NCBI GenBank assembly: GCA_012861695.1
Contig: JAAOOA010000628.1
Location: forward strand, 124,001-188,000
Direction of reading: 5' to 3'
Source of the DNA: Trematomus loennbergii
Lineage: Eukaryota > Chordata > Actinopteri > Perciformes > Nototheniidae
DNA length: 64,000 bases
Of this stretch, positions 1 to 61,215 are shown piece after piece; within the stretch, counting starts at the first letter, position 1; every line of letters starts with the position of its first letter. Made by a program: the position numbers and the translations under genes. Under the pieces are notes generated by a model. The model did not search any database. It was not told the origin of the DNA and saw only the letters and a list, made by a program, of their open reading frames with translations.

Positions 1-833
1 TGTTTCAGTCACCACCTTTACTAAATTAACTGGACTTAGGTTTGGACAAAAAACTTCCTAGAGTGAGTGAGTTAGACGTTATAGAGTGGTGCAGGAATGA
101 GTCCTAAAACATGACTTAGCATTTTCCACTTCCAGTTCCCTCTTCTCGAAGTCAAAGGTTCATAGGACATGTTTTTATTTAGAAGCCTGAAATCATGTCT
201 GTGGTTACACAAGCTTTAGAGATGTTCTTGTTTTATTCAAAGATATAAATGAAGTCTGTAATTACGATACTTGTGAATGTCTTAAAAACAGCGGTAGCTA
301 ACAAGAGACTAAATAAACCTAAACATTATCATGCGGAGTCTGCCTTTATCTTAGCGGTGGTGACGGGCATTCATGTGACTGTGATGTAGTTCCTTTATAG
401 CCAAAAACGTTTACTTCTGTCATAACATTTCATTTACACAACAAATATCATAAAGTGGTGTTAATATGTGGAGATGATCCTGCTGAACAGAACATCTAAG
501 TATCATGACTGTTTGTTTGACACAGAGATTATTTTCTGCAATTATATGGAGATATCCCACTGTCTTTTTGTTGAGGGAGCCCTTGCGAGGCTAACTTCTG
601 GGTTGGCCTACAGAAACACTGCACCACTCTCTAGAGTAGCATGCTATGCTCTGATTGGTCGGGGGATGAGTGTGTGTGTTTGGTGTGACAGTGTCCGCCA
701 CTCATCTTATCTCCTAAAGGCCACACCTCTCTCAGTCTGTGTTTCGTTTGATCCTCCACCTCTGGGTGTGTCTCAGGCTCCACCCCCCTCTCTGAGGTCA
801 GAGGTCAGCCAGCATCAGCAGCCTCTTCTTATT
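1..833 (-). other. hnrnpll 3' UTR and downstream flank
   Basis: This is sequence downstream of the stop codon on the minus strand. Candidate AATAAA signals on that strand lie at 237-232 and 179-174; I cannot tell which is used. Positions ~545-645 are a diverged copy of a repeat found inverted at ~21260-21365 (shared words include CTGCACCACTCT and the GGCCTACA region). Confidence 0.4.
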
Positions 834-49984
<49,151 letters not shown>

Positions 49985-50160
49985 GCTGCGGTGGACCTGT
50001 TAGAGCTGCTCACATGGACCCGGGCATGGCAGCCGTTATCCCGCGGTGTCTCTGTGTCTGTGTCTGTGTCCTTGTTATGTGTCCCCGTGCCGCGGCTCCG
50101 CTGGCTCCCTGTCTGTCTCTCTACAGCCCCACTGATTTTCTGTGTGGAGGTGTGAGTTGA
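49985..50160 (-). promoter_or_regulatory. hnrnpll promoter and 5' UTR region
   Basis: The sequence just upstream of the ATG is GC-rich and CpG-rich compared with the AT-rich flanks, and I see no TATA box. That fits a CpG-type housekeeping promoter. The transcription start cannot be placed from sequence alone. Confidence 0.45.
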
Positions 50161-51734
50161 CTGGACACATCCCGCCCCGTGCTGTTCTTCTATTGGTCCG
50201 TTGTGTCCTGCACCTTTGAGACATGGCGCGTGATTGGCCGGTGTCGATGCGTCAACAGACAGCTCTCCATGCTCTGCAGAGGAGTGCGCAGAGAAGAGCA
50301 GAGAGGGGAATGGTGGGCTAGATAAAAACAGTGGAGGCACACTCAAAACTGCAGAGCTTGGGAAAAGAGAGAGAGGGAGACGGTGGCAGAGGATATCTGC
50401 TGCATCATTACCTTACATTTATATATACAGTCTGTTATCATCACGCAAACAATCAGTTGCTGAAAGCTCTTTGAACATTCTTCTACAGTAAGTAGGCCAC
50501 AACGTCCCCAACAAAGGTCAGGCCAAGTTAGTGACAAAGATGGCGTATTGATCACAGACACCTCTTTCTAGAGACATTTCACATTTTTAAGGGTGCATTT
50601 TTATTCAGATGTGGGAAAGCATAAACGGACACAGAACTCTATTTATTTTTGTATTTACCACACACACATACATTTTGGGGAGGCAGGGAAGATTTGAAAT
50701 GCAACATTTAAATACAATTAAAACAAAACAAATCACTAGAATACGATACACATTGACATATATGCATTTTATCTTGTAACATAACGTTAACATTTTTATT
50801 AATATAGCTTTTTCTCTTTAACAAGCAAATGCATTGCTTTTCATTGGATATGAATGATCCATGCCACATTGAAACAGAACACAACGCAGAAAACAAGTGA
50901 AGAGGTGTTTTAGTGTTCAAAAGGAAAATAAAATAAAATGGCAGCTTTAACCTGCCAAAACTAAATGTACAGTAACTCATATTAAAACAGCATTTAATAG
51001 AAAGGACATCCAACAGTTAAACAGCTCATAACGCTGTTTAACCCTTCCTCTGCAACTTATTAGTATGTATTATAAATCAGACTTGAATTAATATGTCGTA
51101 TTACAAGCGTATTATAAGCAGAAGAAATTATGCATGTAAAATGTCTTTCTAATTGAACAATGCACAGTGTCAGTTCACCTAACACCACGCTCTCATGCCC
51201 TCTGTGGTGTCTCACTTCAGTCATTTGATTTGTCTGGGTTTTCGTTCCTGCATCCCCCCACTTTACTTGTGCAACATCTTGCAAGAAACAGCGTCTGAGG
51301 GCTTCTTAACATTTAACAAACTATGAATGTGTCATATCCACTTAACGGGAAGAAACTCAGCTATCAGACAATATTAACCATTTTTAGCAAAACGAAACAC
51401 AGGGGTAATAACAAAGGCTCTGAATTAGCCCTGAGCGAAAAATGCTAACGCACTTAGCACAGAACTCACGGTAAAATACCCTTATTACTTATCGGTTCTG
51501 CACAAACAAGATATCAATTAGCAAGCTGAGATTCCACTGATTTTAAGCAATTAATTTGCAACATTGAGGATCACGCTCCCCGAGGGAGAAGATTCTTCCA
51601 AACACCAAAGGAGGTTTTTTTTCTATTGTCAGTGCTTTATCTTACTTTTTGCCACTTTACTGCAGGAGATACATTTACACTTGCATGGTGACTTCACGAA
51701 GAGGCTGTAATACCATGATCGATGTATACTCTTA
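50161..51734. other. Upstream flank between hnrnpll and the L1
   Basis: No gene recognised. On the minus strand an AATAAA at 50604-50599 and the AT-rich sequence upstream of it could be the 3' end of another minus-strand gene, but I found no coding exon to support that. Confidence 0.35.
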
Positions 51735-54011
51735 TTGTTGATGAACAGGGCAGTGAAATTTGTTAGCTTTAATGTGAATGGACTAAACGGACCGGTTAAA
51801 AGGAAAAGAGTCTTGACACACCTGAAAAAACTGCAAATTGATATTGCTTTTATACAAGAAACCCATCTTACCACACAGGAGCATAAGAAACTGAGGAGAG
51901 AATGGGTAGGACATGTAGTTTCATCATCCTTTAATTCCAAAGCCAGGGGAGTAGCTATTTTAATAAATAAAAACACTCCAGTGACGATTGGAGAAACTAT
52001 TATTGATCCATCTGGCCGATATGTATTAGTTCATTGTCAGATTTACTCAGAACCCTGCACACTTTTAAACTTATACGCACCCAACCATGATAATGCATCC
52101 TTTATTCAAGATATCTTTCTTAAGATGTCAAGGGGACGACAAAACATACGGGTAGGGGGTGATTTTAATTTTTGCCTGGATCCTATTCTGGATAAGTCAT
52201 CCTTGGCAGTATCTAAATCAAAAGCTGCCAAAACCACCCTGGGATTTATGAAAGATCTAAATTTGACAGATGTTTGGAGACAGATGCACTCTCAAAGCAG
52301 AGACTACTCTTTCTATTCCTGTCCCCATAAGTCTCATACTAGGATTGACCTTTTTCTCTTATCAACGCAGCTAGTTCATAGAGCATTGGAATCTGAATAT
52401 GTATCTAGGACCCTGTCTGATCATTCTCCTTTGACCCTGTCTATTTTGATGCCAGAAAAAACAACTAACTCATATAGATGGCGACTGAACCCTACCCTTC
52501 TTCAAAAACCAGATTTGTGCATGTTTATACCAGATAAAGCTATTCTGCGAGACTAACTGTCCTTCCTCCCCCAATAGTTGTATACTATGGGACACACTTA
52601 AAGCTTATTTAAGGGGACAAATAATCTCTTACTGTATACAAAAGGCATTAAAAATAAATATATGGAAATAGAAAAACTGGAAACAGATATTTTGAAATTG
52701 GAAAAGGAGTTTCAACAATCTGGGTCCGAGGTATTATACCAATCACTGTTAAACATGAAGCTCAAATACAATACGCTACACACTTATACAATTGAAAAAG
52801 CCATTTTAAGAACTAAACAAAGGCATTATGAATTGGGAGAGAAGGCAAATACAATTCTGTCCTGGCAACTGAGAAAAGAAAAGCTCAAGAACAATTAACG
52901 CAATTCAAACTGAAGCGGGTTCAGTGTCACATAACCCGGTAGAAATTAATTACACATTTAAACAGTTTTATGCAAATATACATCGGAATCACCAGAAGAT
53001 CTGACTAAAATTGATGAATTCCTGTCCACTATTGACTTGCCAAAACTTGGCCAGAAGACCAAAATAAACTTGATCTTCCCTACACTCAGAAAGAAATTGA
53101 AAAGGCTTTGGGCTCATTGCAATCTAATAAATCGCCGGGGGAAGATAGTTTCCCCCAGAATTTTACAGAGAATTTAAGGATTTACTCATCATGGATGTAA
53201 TTAACTTAGCATCAAAAACTCAAACTCTGCCTGAATCATTCTCTACTGCCATAATCACTGTGATCCACAAACAAAATAAAGATCCATTAAAGTGCTCTTC
53301 ATTTCGACCTATTTCATTATTGAATTCGGACTATACATTAATATCTAAGGCCCTGGCTAACAGGCTTGGCCAATGTTTGCCAAAATTAATTAATCCGGAC
53401 CAGAGTGGTTTTATTTCTAAATCAGCTGATAACTTATGTAGGCTCTTTAACATTATCCACCTAACAAAGTCAAAGACTGAGCCCAGTATAGCTGTAGCTT
53501 TAGACGCTGAAAAGGCCTTTGACCGGCTGGAGTGGCCATATTTATTTAAAGTCTTGGCCAAGTTTGGGTTTGGTCAGTTGTTTATTAATTGGGTTAAAAC
53601 TCTTTATCATGAACCCCGGGCCAAAATGACTACTAATGGTCAGATCTCTACTGCGTTTCCCCTGAGTAGATCAAGCCGACAGGGCTGCCCTCTGTCTCCA
53701 GAGGTCTTGGCTATTGAGCCCCTAGCTGAAGCAATTAGACAGGATCCTGATATAAAGGGTTTTAGAGTAGATCAGACAAATCATACAATTAATCTCCTGG
53801 CAGATGATGTACTTTTGTACTTGACAGACCCTGGTAACTCCCTCACCAAATTACAGACTCTGCTAAATGCTTATGGTGTTATCTCAGGATATAAGGTAAA
53901 CCAAGAGAAAAGTGAAATCATTCCACTAACTAACTTTGATTACACTGAGTATCTTGGGATAACTATAGATAATGACCTTAAAAATATATACAAACTTAAC
54001 AACCTTGTCAG
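51735..54011 (+). mobile_element. L1/Tx1-like LINE ORF2: endonuclease and reverse transcriptase
   Basis: The open frame at 51735-52556 encodes an APE endonuclease: KFVSFNVNGLNGPVKRKRVL, IAFIQETHL, VLVHCQIYSEPCTLLNLYAP, NIRVGGDFNF, RIDLFLLS and LSDHSPLTLSI (catalytic N, E, GDFN, D and SDH boxes seen). A decayed coiled-coil linker follows (52600-53180). The RT frame at 53191-54021 has FRPISLLNSDYTLISKALAN, INPDQSGFI, AVALDAEKAFDRLEWPYLF, RQGCPLSPEVLAIEPLA and LLADDVLLYL (LADD catalytic box). It stops after YLGITIDNDLKNIYKLNN, where unrelated repeat DNA begins. Confidence 0.9.
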
Positions 54012-54400
54012 GGTTGAGTGAAGCAGGCAGGACCCAAATGCAGATTTCAAATATAATTCCTTTATTCCAAGGTAACAAAGTCGAAAACAGAACACTACCC
54101 TGTGACACAGTCAAAGACAAACAAGGGTCTAACAAAGACAGACAGAAAAACCAGAACTTAAATACACACAAACTAATCACACAACAAGACACAGGTGAGG
54201 AGGGAGGAGAAAACACAGGGGCACCAGGTGAACACAATCAGGAAATCAGACACAGGAGGGCAAACACAGAGACAGGAATCAACAGACAAGACAGGGGGTG
54301 AACACTTTTCAAAGTAAAACAGGAAACCAGAGACAGAATAAGACAAGACAAAACACAACACAGACAGATTGTGACGTGATTGTGTGTGGTCCACAGTGCA
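54012..54400. repeat. Unclassified fish interspersed repeat interrupting L1
   Basis: It starts AGGACCCAAATGCAGATTTC at the break in the L1 frame and contains ATTCCTTTATTCCAAGGTAA and a purine-rich ACACAGG-type interior. It is a familiar fish repeat type, but I cannot name its class. Confidence 0.45.
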
Positions 54401-54523
54401 AACGTATTAGTTTAACAAAATCCGCATCTAAAATGGTGGCATAGATACGTTATTTTCCATTATGCTCTCTATATTTGTCTTTATTATGCTTTAAACAATG
54501 TCTCGGGCTTTGGCTATAGAGTG

Positions 54524-55618
54524 GCGAAGTCACGCCCATCTACTTCCGCCCCATGGGACCTTATTTCGGAAAAATAATGTATTGAAGTCAATGGAGAGAG
54601 AAAACGTATCTTTCGATCCCGTTTGAATTGTGCCATGAATTACACATATGATGTTTGTCAATCTTAAAAAATCATTTCCATGTCAAAAAAGTCACAGTTT
54701 GTCGTAAAACTGTTGAAATATAAGACTATGAAAAATATGCAACTAGAAAGACTACAAATCCCAGAGTCGCGTAAGTGATGTCACAATTGTTTTCCTCCAC
54801 TAAGAGATAGCTAAGATCAGCGCCATATAGATAGAATCTATCTATATGGCGATGGCTAAGATAAGATAACTTTAACAAGATGCCTGTGTGCTTAGTACCA
54901 GGTTGTTATCATACCAGCAATGGGTCTTGCTCGTTCTTTCGCTTCCCGTCTGATGAAAGGACCAGGAGTCTCTGGATCAAGCTAGCTAGTAGCTAGCACG
55001 TTAGTTAACATTACAGCCTTGTCATTTGTATTAGCCTTAACATGAAGTAACATTACGTAACCCAAAATGTTAAACAGTAAGAGTAGTAGTCATATTTCGT
55101 GAACCCTTTGAAGAGTTCTGTCACACGGTGTGATCATTCTATAATACACAATTGAAGCCCGGGGGAAATGCTAACGCTAGCGATCTTCTCTACTTCATGC
55201 TATCTGCACAAATGGTTGACATTAAACATTAAAAAGACCAGGCAGTTCAGAGAGAATCAAAGGAAGGCAGGCAGGCAGCTTTGCATGACTTTCTTCAGGA
55301 CGTGTTTCATTGTGGTGATAGTGAGGGTAGTCAATCGTTTTGTTGACAAGACAGTAGTGACGGCCATCTTGGTGACGTGTGTTGTTCTGTGAGACCAGAG
55401 ATGTAGTTCATTGAGCGTTTCACACAAACAAATGTATTTTATTTTTTTTGACTTGCAAAATGATCTTTTAAATTGACAAACATCATATGTGTAATTCGTG
55501 GCACAATTCAAACGGGATCGAAAGATAATCTTTCTCTCTCCATTGACTTCAATACATAATTTTTCCGAAATAAGGTCCCATGGAGGTCCACCGGAAGGGG
55601 AGGGACTTCGCCACTCGG
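54524..55618. mobile_element. Long-TIR element, family D, copy 2, with a THAP-coding fragment
   Basis: The ends are GAGTGGCGAAGTC and GACTTCGCCACTC, with the inner inverted blocks CATGGGACCTTATTTCGGAA and GATCGAAAGATAATC shared with 26139-26799. The middle differs and encodes a THAP-like N-terminus. A long-TIR element with THAP points to a P-element-like (or Kolobok) origin. Confidence 0.7.
54880..54996 (+). pseudogene. THAP-type zinc finger N-terminal fragment
   Basis: The ATG at 54880 starts MPVCLVPGCYHTSNGSCSFF and continues RFPSDERTRSLWIKLASS to a stop, 38 residues. Met-x2-Cys-x4-Cys, then FFRFP, then a tryptophan nine residues on, is the first half of the C2CH THAP DNA-binding fold. The second half (Cys-x2-His) is not in frame; an intron or truncation after LWIKLA is likely. 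It is too short to call a functional protein. Confidence 0.6.
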
Positions 55619-56409
55619 GCGGCTCAAAGTATTTTGTCCGGCCGTTGTGAACATAGACATATATAAACACTAGATGACTCACCCGCGCTGCTGGCCAATG
55701 TAGACCGACGTTGCCACATGGCCGCCATCTTGCTACAGGCAGTGCTCTCATTCATAACATTATGGTTTACTATTTAAATAACCATAGCTTGCTCAATTTT
55801 CAACCAATTTTCAAACGGTTTGTTTTTTTATAACATCAAAGATGTAGTTATGATACTGCATGCTTATAATCATGGACTTTCATATGAAAATAATATTAAG
55901 CAGATAAAGCAATAGCTATACACACACACAAGGTATTTATATTAAATATTTGCCAGTGTATATATTTCCATTTATTTTATTATATTGTTAATATTTAAAA
56001 TAAATTATAAAATTAAAATATATTTATATTTTATATATAAAAATCGGTCTCATGTCACCACTCTGTAAGCCAAGAGTTATTAATTTAGCAATGCCTTAGC
56101 TTGAAGAACAGGGACACAACTAATGACAATAGCATATGGTGGTATATTATTTAGATATTCACACCTTTATCAGAAGAACCAAACCAACATAAAATGAGCT
56201 CACAGACAGGCCAGTTCTGTCTCATTTATCACAATTATTTTTGACATGAGATCTTCATATCGTCCTAGTTTTGTATTTAGTTTCTAGATTTGTAAACAAA
56301 TCCAGAACCTTTGAAATACGTTACCACTTCACAGCACGGTGCGCTGAGTTCTTGTAGTCGAAAAAATCCCAAGAATAATATAAACTGTACCCTGTGTCCT
56401 TTTGTGTCC
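55619..56409. other. AT-rich stretch with nothing recognised
   Basis: Very AT-rich between ~55900 and 56040. No terminal repeats or coding frame seen. Confidence 0.5.
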
Positions 56410-56545
56410 TTCTGTAGTCCATTTACTGTTGTTTGTCTTGTCTTACCCCGGCTGATATCTCACTAAATCCAGTTTTAATTGTTCCCTATATTGCCCTATG
56501 CCCTGTAAGGTGTCCTTGGGTGTTATGAAAGGCGGCCCCCAAAAT
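56410..56545 (+). repeat. L2-type LINE 3' tail fragment
   Basis: CTGTAAGGTGTCCTTGGGTG and TGAAAGGCGGCCC resemble the 3' end of the 42.5-44.3 kb LINE. Confidence 0.55.
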
Positions 56546-56964
56546 AAATGTATTAGTAAGAAGAACAACTTGGTGTGGTTTCTATTCTCCTAAAAATGTT
56601 TTACGTTCTCCAACAGAAAACACAACTCAGCGTACTTTTAAGAAATTGATCTTAATAGGCTTGTCCCCTTATAAGGCAGAAATATGTTTTGAGGCTCTGG
56701 ACAAAAATGGCTATTTTGATTGTAAAGGTTGCCAACCCCTGGGTGTAGTTTCAATGTTTGCACATGTTTATTCAAGTATATGAGTGACATAGAGCAAGTG
56801 AGATGGCCAGTGGTTCTCAAACTTTTTACACAGAGTACCACCTCAAATGATATTGAGCTCTCCTAGTAACACCATCATAGACCTTCCTGGGTACCACCGA
56901 GATAAAGGATTTAATATGACAAGCCATATGATGCTCTCATTTGTTAGTGACATTCCACATGCAA

Positions 56965-57170
56965 ATAAGATAAGATAAGATAAGATGGTACTTTATTGAT
57001 CCCAATTTGGGAAAACATTTTTAGTTACAGCAGCATAAGGGACAAGGCATTTTACAATAAATTAGAAATAAGCAAGAAAAATAAGTTTATCATAATAATA
57101 TGTTTATATATATCTATGGTTGTGAAGACTGCTTTGTTTATTGTCCTTGTTTTTGTTTTAAATAAAGCAT
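56965..57170 (-). repeat. LINE 3' tail fragment with an ATAAG repeat
   Basis: It begins with four or five copies of ATAAG and then GGTACTTTATTGATCCCAAT, the reversed 3' tail common to fish L2/Rex LINEs. Confidence 0.6.
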
Positions 57171-57299
57171 ATTCAATCGAGACATGCCAAACATGTGACG
57201 TCATATGACGCGTCGCATCTGCGCACAGGGGCAGGGAGACCCCGAGATCCGTATTCCCCGTATTTTTTAAATAAAGAGATTTTCAATCACGGGCGCGCA

Positions 57300-57590
57300 T
57301 CAAACGTGTGACGTAATGTGGTATTAAAAGAGGTGAAAATCACTACAAGTCTGGGCATGTTGAGAGCTGTACATACACACACATTTCATAGTCTTATATT
57401 TCAACAGTTTTACGACAAACTGTGACTTTTTTGACATGGAAATTATTATTTAAGATTGACAAACATCATATGTGTAATTCGTGGCACAATTCAAACGGGA
57501 TCGAAAGATAATCTTTCTCTCTCCATTGACTTCAATGCATACTTTTTCCAAAATAAGGTCCCATGGAGGAACCCAGAAGTTTGACGGACA
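57300..57590 (-). mobile_element. Family D fragment, copy 3 (half element)
   Basis: It matches the right half of 26139-26799: ACAAGTCTGGGCATGTTGAG, AACAGTTTTACGACAAACTG, GATCGAAAGATAATCTTTCT and AATAAGGTCCCATGGAGG. The other half is missing. Confidence 0.7.
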
Positions 57591-58039
57591 TTATCCACAA
57601 TCCTCTGTAGCAACCATAGACTGTATACAAAAATTAAATAATACATTATTCCGAGTGTGCTTGCTTTTCTCTTTGAAAGTCATCACATAACGGCATTGTA
57701 ATACACGTTTCGGCTGCATTAAATATTACATATCTGCCGTAGTTAACTCTATTTATAGAGCCCTGATGACAAGACTTCTAGACAAACAGGAACTGCCCGC
57801 CAAAACTGAAAACTTGACGTGGATCTTAAATATATAAGCAATTAAACAACATCTTACATTTCTTTTCACACAATACGTCTCCTTGCAGTATCAACACTAA
57901 TTCGGCTGACTTTTATATTTGATCCAATTGGTAGATAGGCTGTATTTACGCCATAACGGTGCACAGCTGATAGAAAGGGACACCTACTGGTTATTACTGG
58001 CACGTTATTGCATTTTATAATTGTATTATTAGATATTAA

Positions 58040-58500
58040 TAGGATCCCTATAAAGTATATTCTTTACTCGTCGTTATTCTCTACTAATAGTTAATAAAGA
58101 CTGTATATAATGACTATTTTGCACATCCCATTCAAGATTTCAAGATTTTCTAAGGTTTATTGACATTAAAGACTGTATATAATGACTATTTTGCACATCC
58201 CTTTCAAGATTTCAAGATTTTCTAAGGTTTATTGACATATCATATTATACACAACTACGGTGTAGTTATGCAATGAATGAAAAACTTGGGTCGCAGGTTG
58301 CTCAACAGTGCATTACAAGACATCTATCAATATGTGTGTACCTCCACCATTACATTCACATATTCTGCACATTTCTTATACTATCTACATACATCTTATA
58401 AGAGTATAATACATATGTATAATATCAGTTAGAATAAGTGCTTAAACATAGTTAACATTGCAGGAAAGCAATATATTAGACGTGAAGTACTTTGTCAGGC
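58040..58500. repeat. Interspersed repeat, partner of 32421-32825
   Basis: It shares TTTCAAGATTTCAAGATTTT and ATCAATATGTGTGTACCTCC with 32.4 kb. A 69-bp internal segment is duplicated in tandem (~58096-58240). Confidence 0.65.
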
Positions 58501-58570
58501 TTAATATTTATCTGTAGATACAAATGTCACTGTGTGTGCGTTATTAACGCGTTAACTTGACAGCCCTAAT

Positions 58571-60148
58571 TATTATATAGAGTCGTTATTCATTTGTTTT
58601 AAAGCTCAATAAATAACAAAGAAGACCTTTGACCGGCACTTTTCTAATTTTGTCCGGAAGATTTAAAGGGCCCATGTCATGGCCATTTCCACTGATCATA
58701 ATTCCATTGTTGAGGTCTACTAGAATAGATTTATATTGTGCAATTTTCCAAACTCACATTGGTTTCTCATACAGCATCTCTGTAAACTACGTGTATTCAC
58801 TGAATTTCACTCTCTGCCTTTAACGGCTCGTTGTAGCTCCAAAAGCTCCAGCCCCCACCCTCCCTGTGAGCACAGTGTGCTCTGATTGGTCGGGACGTTG
58901 TGAATCGCGCTGAGCTCCGTGGAGGTGTTGTTTCCTTGTTTAGGATACATAGCCAAACACAGCCAAACTCATCCTGAGCACACACAAAGTCACAGCCGAA
59001 GTAAAAACAATAAGTGTGGCTTGATATTGAGTAAGAAAAAGGTTGATAAACGCTGTGAGAATGGGTCTGCAGAGAGAATGGGTCTGCAGAGAGAATGGTC
59101 TGCAGAGAGAATTTCGCCGCAATCCCAACTGTCTGTTATCAGCCTGCAGCCAGGGAGGAGAAATCAGCAGAGCTGCCTGCTCCCTGCACACAGAGTGTGT
59201 GTGAGGAAGTCCGTGGATTGGTCAATTTGGACCAATCAGCAGGGGCTTAACGTAACGGCTCCGCGGACGTAACGTAACGGCTCCACGGATTGGTCCATTT
59301 CGTTCCGGGTACGGCTTGACATCATGCCGTACCCGGAACGAAATGGAAGAATCAAATGGACAATCTCCAACGAGGCGTTTTGGGGAGGTATTTTCTGTGT
59401 TAGAGTTTTACTCGCTACAGGGTGTACTTTGAGGGTTTTGACTCTGCACACCGTTTACATGCATAAAAACCTTCATAACACACAAGGGGACGGGTAATAA
59501 CCGGAAAAGCATGACATGGGCCCTTTAAACTTTAACAGACATCTTGACCGGCGAAAGAAAACCTAACTGAAACTCTGCCGCACGGTCCCCTCGTTCCTTG
59601 GAAGAGGCGGAGAGGTGGGTGTTTGTCATCTGCTGGTGGACTAACCGGAGAGAATTACAGTGCTTGCCTCGACGGGGAGGGATTGCATTGAATTAAAGCA
59701 GCAGGAGCAAACGCTTGCCTCGGGGAGGGAGAAAAAAAGCCACAGCGGAGAATAAACAGAAGGGTAACCATGGCAACCATGCGCTGGAAGTCTTCTTCGC
59801 TGCTTTTGTGGCAGACTACAGCGCCACTTACAGGCCTGGCATATGTACTACAGCGTCTCCAGCGCTTTTGAGCGGCAATGGCCGGCCGTGGCCCAACCCC
59901 ACATTCCCCTGATAGGTGGGGAGTTGGCCCAATAGCCGTAGCGCCACCGTCCTGACGTCAGGACAGTGTTCAAATCTGGATCAGTTTTTATCAGATCCGT
60001 TGCAGCCCCTTTTTAGAGATTTGGGTATGGAGGAAAATAGAGAGGGTTGTGTTTTCTGACACTTGGTGAGTTCCCTGGAACACCGGGGACACATATTCAT
60101 GTAGAAAAGACGTACAAAAGTGCATTTTGCATGATAGGTCCCCTTTAA
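58571..60148 (+). mobile_element. TTAA-type element, family B, copy 2 (left-truncated, carrying a family A insertion)
   Basis: The right end GCATGATAGGTCCCCT is followed by TTAA at 60145-60148. The body matches 62596-63305, and family A copy 3 is inserted at 58663-59528. The left end is replaced by a different repeat ending TTGACAGCCCTAA (hAT-like). Confidence 0.8.
58663..59528 (+). mobile_element. TTAA-type element, family A, copy 3 (one minisatellite unit)
   Basis: It is the sharpest copy. The element from AGGGCCCATGTCATG to CATGACATGGGCCCT is flanked by TTAA at 58663-58666 and 59525-59528. It has only one 34-bp unit (~58748-58781). A perfect 21-bp stem with a 10-nt loop lies at 59295-59346. 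The uninterrupted target is at ~62692. Confidence 0.92.
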
Positions 60149-61097
60149 GGCATTTGATTAAAATGTGGTGTGAGACTCATAGAAGTCTGGGACTGAAAGT
60201 TGGACTGTCACCAAAGACACCTCTGAGACTAAATGAACTCATACCCATGACTCTCAATAACAAGATTCTGGAAACTTGGCATCATAAGGGGATCCAACAT
60301 TTGGAAGATTGCTACGAAAAAAGACTCCCATGTCCTTCGAACAATTAAAGAGGAAATATGACTTGTCCAACAAGACCTTCTTCTGCTATCTTCAGTTAAG
60401 ATCCTTTCTTAGAGCCAACCTGGGCCCTGGGATGACGTTACCTGTGTTGACTGATGTGGAGAAATTGCTTCATGAGGGAAATGTATACAAAGGTATTTCT
60501 AAAATGTACTCTTCACTGCTGAATGAGGGCCCAAAGCCAGGAGATGGGAGTCAGATCTGGATGGAGCAATTGATGAACAGCTCTGGTCAGATTTATGTAA
60601 AGACAGTTTGTCAGCTACTATTAATGCCAGGTACAGACTGGTTCACTATCATTTCCTCCATCAACTGTACCTCACCCCACAGAAACTACATGGATCCAAG
60701 CCCGAGCTGTCAGAGATGTGCTTCCTACACTGTACCTGGCTTTGCACAAAAGTGAGGTCCTTTTGGTACGATTTGTGTGACACCTTAACCAAGATCACAG
60801 GATCTACCTTCCCTTTAGATCCTGAGCTTTGCTTACTGGGCGATTTCACAAGTCTCAATAGATTTTTAACTAAATCCCAAATAAAATGTATGGAAATGGC
60901 TTTATGTGTGGCTAGGAAATGCATAACACTAACATGGAAATCTGACTCTCCTCTCCTCATTGATAGATGGTCTTTAGAAATGAACAGTTGTATTCCTCTT
61001 GAAAAGATCACATATAGTCGTAGAAAAGGATATAACACCTTTCTGAAGATCTGGCAGCCTTATTTAGAGTTTATAGGTGCATCACTGACGCCACCAT
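60149..61097 (+). mobile_element. L1/Tx1-like LINE ORF2 C-terminal region
   Basis: Successive frames encode IKMWCETHRSLGLKVGLSPK, TWHHKGIQHLEDCYE, FEQLKRKYDLSNKTFFCYLQ, FLRANLGPGMTLPV, CSHCTW-type CFLHCTWLCTKVRSFWYDL and LTWKSDSPLLIDRWSLEMNS. The order matches the C-terminal domain of fish L1/Tx1 ORF2. It is likely the displaced end of the element at 51735-54011, though about 250 residues between the parts are missing. Two or three frameshifts. Confidence 0.82.
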
Positions 61098-61198
61098 AGC
61101 TATATCATCTGATGAACCAGCAGGCCTCTGGATATACAGTAGCACTGTGTATGTGTAGTATCTCCTTGTCTTTTGTTTGTCTTTGTTTTGTTATTTTG

Positions 61199-61215
61199 GG
61201 GGGGGGGGGGGGGGA
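61199..61215. repeat. Poly-G run
   Basis: An uninterrupted run of about 17 G lies downstream of the L1 C-terminal fragment; its exact length is unreliable. Confidence 0.85.

Noticed and set aside
51060..51284. Possible terminal exon of another minus-strand gene ending near 50.6 kb
   Set aside because: The frame has no recognisable domain and no good acceptor, and no other exons were found.
60661..61038. 125-codon minus-strand frame
   Set aside because: It is antisense to the L1 C-terminal region.
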